DNA from: CAKUIA01 sp044433115
Lineage (GTDB): Bacteria; Verrucomicrobiota; Verrucomicrobiia; Opitutales; Intestinicryptomonadaceae
Reading direction: 5' to 3'
Length of the DNA: 64,000 bases
Assembly (NCBI GenBank): GCA_044433115.1
Contig: JAWXTY010000007.1
Span: 1-64,000 of the forward strand
The first letter of the stretch is position 1; each line of letters opens with the position of its first letter. A program made the position numbers and the translations under genes. Positions 61,366 through 64,000 of the stretch are shown here, in pieces. The notes under the pieces are model-generated. The model worked only from the letters and a program-made list of their open reading frames with translations. It searched no databases and had not been told where the DNA came from.

Positions 61366-62034
61366 ATGAATAATGATTTACTATCAATGATTAGCGATGG
61401 TGGAGTTTTGTATATAGCTCTGCTTATGGCTCTTAGTGTACACGAATTTGGGCACGCCTATGTTGCAGATAAGCTAGGCGACCCACTGCCCCGCCTAGAT
61501 GGCAGAGTTAGCCTAAACCCCCTAGCCCACATAGATATGTTAGGGACAGTAATCTTGCCTTTGATTATGATTTTCTTGGCAATGGGAACAAATTTCCCTA
61601 TGATTTTTGGCTGGGCAAAGCCTGTTAGAGTGTCTTTGCCAAATTCTAAAACAAGGGCTAGAGACGACATTTTAACTACGCTTGCAGGCCCTGCTATGAA
61701 CCTGATTTTCGGCTTTGTGTGTATGCTAGTGATGGTTGGCTTAACTTATTTTAATCAAGAAAGCTTTGTAGAAATACTTCTTACTATATTGCAAATAAAC
61801 TGCGTGTTGTTCGTATTTAATATGTTGCCTATACCTCCTTTAGATGGCTCGAGAATTTTAAAATATGCACTAAATATGAGCGATATGACCTACGCTCAAA
61901 TATCTCGCTACAGCCTAATTATCATATTAGTAATAATAAATGTACCTCAAACAAGGTTTATCATAGCTACTTGCATAAGCTTTTTAGTGGATATATACAT
62001 TCTAATAGGAAATTTAATCTTAAGTTTATTCTAA
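61366..62034 (+). CDS. Site-2 protease family (M50) membrane metalloprotease
   Basis: A 222-residue intramembrane zinc protease. HEFGH at residues about 27-31 holds the zinc His residues and catalytic Glu. The motifs GRVSLNPLAHIDMLGTVILP, GWAKPVRVSLPN, TLAGPAMNLIFGF and NMLPIPPLDGSRIL (third zinc ligand Asp) match the short, PDZ-less Rip-like group. Substrate unknown. A family C repeat begins 1 bp after the stop. Confidence 0.92.
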   Translation: MNNDLLSMISDGGVLYIALLMALSVHEFGHAYVADKLGDPLPRLDGRVSLNPLAHIDMLGTVILPLIMIFLAMGTNFPMIFGWAKPVRVSLPNSKTRARDDILTTLAGPAMNLIFGFVCMLVMVGLTYFNQESFVEILLTILQINCVLFVFNMLPIPPLDGSRILKYALNMSDMTYAQISRYSLIIILVIINVPQTRFIIATCISFLVDIYILIGNLILSLF

Positions 62035-62302
62035 AGGTGAGTTCTAAAAATTGGCAATTAGCTATTTTTAAGGCTACAACCGCAAGGGCGTAGGAGCATT
62101 GCTTTAGCAATGACCCTGAGCGTAGCGAATGGGCGAAAAGGGCTTTATAAGCCTTGAGTCAATATTTTTAGCGTAATTTTCTTGTTTTTTAAGGCGAATA
62201 ATGCAATTATCTAAGGTAAAAACAAGGAAATTTAAGCAAACAGAGGCTAAAAAGAGCAATTGTAGCTTATCTTAGTGCAAAAACAATTTTTAGAATTCAC
62301 CT
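62035..62302. repeat. Family C foldback repeat, long copy (C7) with GC-rich insert
   Basis: AGGTGAGTTCTAAAAATTGG (62035-62054) pairs with CAATTTTTAGAATTCACCT (62284-62302) with one mismatch. It fills the entire gap between the protease stop and the next start (3 bp from the ATG). It shares nearly the whole length of C6, with a shortened right end. Confidence 0.85.
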
Positions 62303-62305
62303 GAA

Positions 62306-62557
62306 ATGCCAATATATACATACGAAGTTATAGACACAAAAGAAGTTTTTGAAGTCGAACAATCAATAAATTCTAAACCTATAGAATTTCACCCAGAAAA
62401 TGGCTTGAAAGTTAGACGCATTTACTCTAATGTAAATATTAATTCTCGATACACAAAATCTAAAGAAAACAAACTTTCAGATGTATCTAATATTAAAAAA
62501 GCAGGCTTTAAAGTCCTGCAAAAAGACAAAGCCACAGGCAATTATCACGCATTATAA
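62306..62557 (+). CDS. Small FmdB-like protein lacking the zinc cysteines
   Basis: An 83-residue protein opening with MPIYTYEVIDTKEVFEVEQS, like the FmdB family opening, and with the C-terminal KAGFKVLQKDKATGNYHAL seen in some FmdB proteins, but no cysteine at all. It may have lost zinc binding. The start follows a foldback repeat with no Shine-Dalgarno. It ends 13 bp before the regulator gene. Confidence 0.65.
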   Translation: MPIYTYEVIDTKEVFEVEQSINSKPIEFHPENGLKVRRIYSNVNINSRYTKSKENKLSDVSNIKKAGFKVLQKDKATGNYHAL

Positions 62558-62570
62558 AATAAAAAATAAT

Positions 62571-62957
62571 ATGAACGAAACTCATTTTTCAGAAAGCATA
62601 GAAGATTATCTTGAAGTTATTTACAGCTTATCTCCGGGCGAAGAGCACGTGCATTTAGTTGACATTGCAAAAAAATTAAATGTCAAAAAACCCTCAGTAA
62701 CTAGTGCCTTAAATATACTTAAGGAAAAGGACTTGATTGTTTATGAAAAATATAAGCCTGTAACACTCACAGAAAAAGGCGAAGCTCTTGCTATTAAAAT
62801 CCAAGAAAAGCACGATTTACTTAAGAAATTTTTTACAGAAATTTTAGGAGTAGAAAGCTCTAAGGCAAACAATATTGCCTGCAAGATAGAACACCTCATA
62901 GACGAAGGAATAGCGAGCAAGTTAGCAAGCTTTATAAAAGCTCAAGAAGCTAAATAA
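62571..62957 (+). CDS. DtxR/MntR-family metal-dependent regulator
   Basis: A 128-residue DNA-binding regulator. The winged helix spans about 8-70 (HVHLVDIAKKLNVKKPSVTS and LKEKDLIVYEKYKPVTLTEK), and the dimer/metal domain about 75-128 (EKHDLLKKFFTEILGVESSKA, NIACKIEHLIDEGI), ending without an SH3-like domain, as in MntR. Metal-ligand positions C and E-x-x-H are present. I start at MNETHFSESIEDYLEVIY, where the family fold begins. Confidence 0.88.
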   Translation: MNETHFSESIEDYLEVIYSLSPGEEHVHLVDIAKKLNVKKPSVTSALNILKEKDLIVYEKYKPVTLTEKGEALAIKIQEKHDLLKKFFTEILGVESSKANNIACKIEHLIDEGIASKLASFIKAQEAK

Positions 62958-63031
62958 ATCTCAGGAAAAAGTTATAGAGAAGCTAACTAAATGATTGCAA
63001 ATTATTACTTTAATAGTAATATCTGTAGATA

Positions 63032-64000
63032 TGTTTAAAATTGGGCAAATAATCTTTGTTTTTTCTGCTTTATTGGTATCTACTAGCCTTAGTTATGCCA
63101 ATGCAGACTTTACGCCCCTATTAGACGCTAAAAGTTCTGAAATAATAAATTTAGACTCAAGATTAAGTTCGGCAAAATCAGCACTTAACGCAGGTCTATA
63201 TCGCATAGCAGAGTCTATAACTAAAAAAATCATAGAAACCGACCCTCAAAACAAAGAGGCGAAATATATATTAATAGATGCCTTTTTAGGGCAAGCTAAA
63301 TTTAATTCTGCAAAAAAATTACTTGCAGATTTCGATGGCGACATAAATGAAGAGATATATCTAAAGCGTGCGATAGTTTCTATAGCCCTTGCAGATTATA
63401 GTCGTGCTGAATTTTTCTTAACTAAAATAAATCCAAGGAGGCTTAGTGGCGACGACTTGTCTTGGTTCTACCTAAGCCAAGCATTCACTGCTAAGGCAAA
63501 TAAAAACCCAAAGCTCGCCCAAGATTACTTCGACTTGGTTCTTAGAAACACTGATAATGTAATTTTAAGAAACCTTACAAATATTTATAACTACCAAAGC
63601 ATAATTGAAAGCTTAGCTAGTGGAATTAAAAATCCAGATAGTTCTGAAAATGCAAAAGAGTCTATAAAAGAGCTTTTGCCAGACCTAGAAAAGAGCTATA
63701 TAGATTATAATAATGGCACAGAAGTTGGTTTTCTGTTTGCAAAAAATTATGCTATAGCCCTTTATTCTGTGGGCGAAATCGAAAAAGCTATAGGTATTTT
63801 AAAGGGGCAATTAGAGTCGACTTTAATCTCAGAGAGCAACTTTGAAGAGCTATCTATGTGCTTAGCTCTAATATCAAAGGGATTGCCTTCACAAAGGGAT
63901 ACGCTAAATACTATAATCCAAAAAGCGAACTCTTTGGAAATTGTCGAAACTGCCATATACCTGCTAAAGGAAGCCAACAACGACAAAGCTTTAACTATAA
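63032..64000 (+). pseudogene. TPR-like periplasmic protein, frameshifted in the signal peptide, runs off the window
   Basis: ATG at 63032 begins MFKIGQIIFVF, but the frame stops soon after. The next frame is open from 63040 to the window end and reads SALLVSTSLSYANADFTPLL onward. Adding one T to the T5 run at 63060-63064 joins them into a perfect signal peptide (cleavage after SYANA). The rest (over 300 residues, no in-frame stop) has alpha-helical, TPR-like repeats (ALNAGLYRIAESITKKIIET, AIALYSVGEIEKAIGILKGQ). It could be a decayed gene, a phase-off allele or an assembly error. No alternative start was found except TTG at 63073, which would truncate the signal. Confidence 0.75.

Overview
The window is AT-rich, densely coded bacterial chromosome from a Gram-negative, LPS-bearing organism (lpxD, kdsA, lipoproteins with lipoboxes, an OmpA/Pal protein, outer-membrane autotransporters). 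Chlamydia-type Pmp repeats (GGA[I/A] and FxxN), a squalene-hopene cyclase, a 'GTPase-associated protein' operon and DUF3568-like and GYF-like small proteins together suggest the PVC superphylum, most likely a Verrucomicrobia relative. That placement is inference from gene content only; no rRNA or tRNA gene was recognised. An oxygen-sensitive class I fumarase beside an oxygen-type protoporphyrinogen oxidase hints at a low- or fluctuating-oxygen habitat.

Layout. 1-4092: tail of one Pmp-like autotransporter, then a second copy broken by two frameshifts, preceded by two back-to-back inverted-repeat pairs, one enclosing a promoter. 4361-7596 (-): nif3-like, aroQ, uvrD-type helicase. 7656-11122 (+): flavin reductase-like protein, serS, class I fumarase. 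11197-14920 (-): nth and the three-subunit transhydrogenase. 15040-17100 (+): squalene-hopene cyclase. 17186-23716 (-): five-gene unit hemY, hemH, CcsA/HemX-like, rnr, HI0933-type flavoprotein. 23981-26714 (-): M20 peptidase, prmA, cinA C-terminal domain. 26919-28538 (-): ECF sigma factor, membrane protein (anti-sigma candidate), lipoprotein. 28711-34528 (+): four-gene GTPase/GAP1-N2/coiled-coil/GYF membrane system of unknown function. 34679-37926 (+): Pal-like lipoprotein, cytosolic 5'-nucleotidase, and a MurU-AmgK-like fusion for cell-wall sugar recycling. 37929-43719 (-): purH, LysM lipoprotein, rmuC, meaB, xer recombinase. 43790-49931 (-): MCP-like protein, then pyrG-kdsA-suhB-nadC. 50161-50361 (+): rpsU with an exceptionally complete Shine-Dalgarno. 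50362-51420: about 1 kb of structured non-coding DNA. 51421-55174 (+): HIT protein, PhoH, 7TM-HD phosphodiesterase. 55474-62034: lpxD, a DevBCA-like exporter (ATPase divergent), FmdB zinc ribbon, TPR lipoprotein, site-2 protease. 62306-64000 (+): FmdB-like remnant, DtxR-type regulator, and a TPR-type protein frameshifted in its signal peptide and running off the window.

The strongest pattern not explained by genes is the intergenic DNA. At least four families of foldback repeats (called A, B, C and E here) recur in inverse or direct orientation. Their stems differ in sequence from copy to copy yet stay self-complementary. Several abut or overlap the stop codons of neighbouring genes. Two pairs of copies behave like empty and filled sites, showing one hairpin element nested in another. 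No autonomous partner (transposase, reverse transcriptase) is visible here.

Starts and ends were chosen by reading frame, family length and ribosome-binding sites. Only some genes have a clear Shine-Dalgarno, so several starts remain provisional.
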